This document shows, piece by piece, positions 63,540 to 64,000 of a DNA stretch of 64,000 nt. Both the position numbers and the translations under genes were made by a program. Under the pieces are notes generated by a model that worked only from the letters and a program-made list of their open reading frames with translations, did not search any database and had not been told where the DNA came from. The first letter of the stretch is position 1; every line of letters begins with the position of its first letter. Origin of the DNA: Pigmentibacter ruber (GTDB lineage Bacteria; Bdellovibrionota_B; Oligoflexia; Silvanigrellales; Silvanigrellaceae); contig NZ_WSSC01000001.1 of assembly GCF_009792895.1 (NCBI RefSeq), positions 1,488,001 to 1,552,000 of the forward strand. The letters run 5' to 3'.

Positions 63540-63779
63540 TATAATTTACCTCATAACGAATTATTTTAAGATAAGATAAAATTGCAAGATCTTATCTTTA
63601 TCAAGAGCTTTATCATAAACAGAGAAATCTCAAAGCGTTTCCGCAAATTAAACTTTTTTCAATTCTTTGACCTTGACAAAAACACAAAAAGACCAAGGTT
63701 ACAGTTAAGTGAAAGCAACTAGAAATTGCTTTCTAACTCTAATATTTTAGAACTCCAATCTTAACAAGGGAGTAAACGT
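63540..63779. other. Intergenic region before clpB
   Basis: A divergent promoter region between the LolC/E-type gene and clpB. TTGACA at 63673-63678 is a good -35 box, but no matching -10 is clear at 16-18 bases; GTTACA lies 19-20 bases away. A heat-shock promoter would be expected for clpB, yet none is convincing by eye. AACAAGGGAG before the clpB start is its ribosome binding site. Confidence 0.35.
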
Positions 63780-64000
63780 ATGGCTTATCAATTCACACAT
63801 CGAGCCCAATCTGCCATAAATGACGCACATACCGTTGCTAAACAAAATGGCAATCCTGAATTAACTCCAGCCCATATTTTAAATGCAGTTTTTAATGAAA
63901 ATGAAGAAATTGTGAAAATGCTTTGTCAAAATCTTGGATTAAAAGTAACCCAAATTTCATCAGAATTAAAAAAAATTGTTGATACACTCCCAAAAGTATC
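63780..64000 (+). CDS. clpB: ATP-dependent chaperone ClpB, N-terminal part
   Basis: The first 73 codons of a Clp N-domain protein, cut by the window end. MAYQFTHRAQSAINDAHTVA and LTPAHILNAVF match the ClpB/ClpA N-terminal repeat (Clp_N), which contacts substrates. ClpB works with DnaK to rescue aggregated protein. ClpA or ClpC are possible in principle, but the FTHRAQSAINDAH opening is ClpB-like. A clear GGGAG ribosome binding site precedes the ATG. Confidence 0.88.
   Translation, partial: MAYQFTHRAQSAINDAHTVAKQNGNPELTPAHILNAVFNENEEIVKMLCQNLGLKVTQISSELKKIVDTLPKV

Noticed and set aside
1-64000. tRNA, rRNA, insertion sequences, prophage or integrase genes
   Set aside because: None was seen: no tRNA-like arm pattern, transposase motif or terminal inverted repeats were recognised by eye. 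A tRNAscan or ISfinder search would be decisive.

Overview
This AT-rich window (G+C by eye near one third) is an ordinary chromosomal stretch of a Gram-negative, diderm bacterium. Outer-membrane and envelope systems are present: a TonB-dependent receptor, ExbB/ExbD, a TonB C-terminal protein, a LolC/E-type permease, several lipobox lipoproteins and an ArnT-like glycosyltransferase. CheV flanked by cyclic-nucleotide-binding-like proteins, low G+C, secreted proteases and a pore-forming toxin candidate would suit the Bdellovibrionota/Oligoflexia side of the old Deltaproteobacteria, for example Silvanigrellales. That placement is inference from gene content; no rRNA or tRNA gene is visible to confirm it.

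Layout. 1-6.2 kb: the 3' part of rpsA with its terminator, sppA, yggT, then a CNB protein - CheV - CNB protein locus. 6.2-8.6 kb: a MarR regulator with a DUF1772-like membrane protein, an AT-rich gap with palindromes, and a trypsin-like lipoprotein. 8.7-12.5 kb: the pstSCAB phosphate uptake operon on the minus strand, with a terminator-like hairpin in its leader and a possible Pho box. 12.7-18.7 kb: a PP-loop ATPase, then a cluster of periplasmic binding proteins around a polar amino-acid ABC transporter whose binding protein and permease are fused. 19-20.1 kb: an aerolysin/ETX-MTX2-like pore-forming toxin candidate and a small unknown gene.

20.3-31 kb: gltX, an M16 protease, a PAS histidine kinase, an enlarged ketoacyl synthase, an L,D-transpeptidase and a PfkB kinase. 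30.2-35.9 kb: a TonB-dependent receptor with a partner lipoprotein, and an ArnT-like glycosyltransferase. 36-45 kb: glutaredoxin, a lipoprotein, transketolase, a PAP2 phosphatase, a membrane-anchored PD-(D/E)XK-like protein, a nitrite/sulfite-reductase-like protein with a long acidic repeat tail, KhpA, a lipoprotein and Hsp20. 45-54 kb: glpK, nagZ, a TonB-like protein, a Bax-inhibitor-1 protein, dusB, rlmN and a DUF4301-like protein with an overlapping partner. 54.3-57.3 kb: an unusual three-gene cassette of a secreted Hint-domain protein, a membrane-anchored helical protein and a divergent subtilisin-like protease. 57.5-64 kb: a DMT transporter, gshA, exbD, exbB, an aldo/keto reductase, a lolC/E-type gene and the start of clpB.

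Functional links. ExbB/ExbD and the TonB-like protein could energise the TonB-dependent receptor. GshA supplies the precursor of glutathione, which glutaredoxin uses. The pst genes form a complete phosphate importer without phoU nearby. The best candidate for something undescribed is the Hint / helical membrane protein / S8-like cassette, which has two near-identical direct repeats spaced 22 bp apart just upstream.
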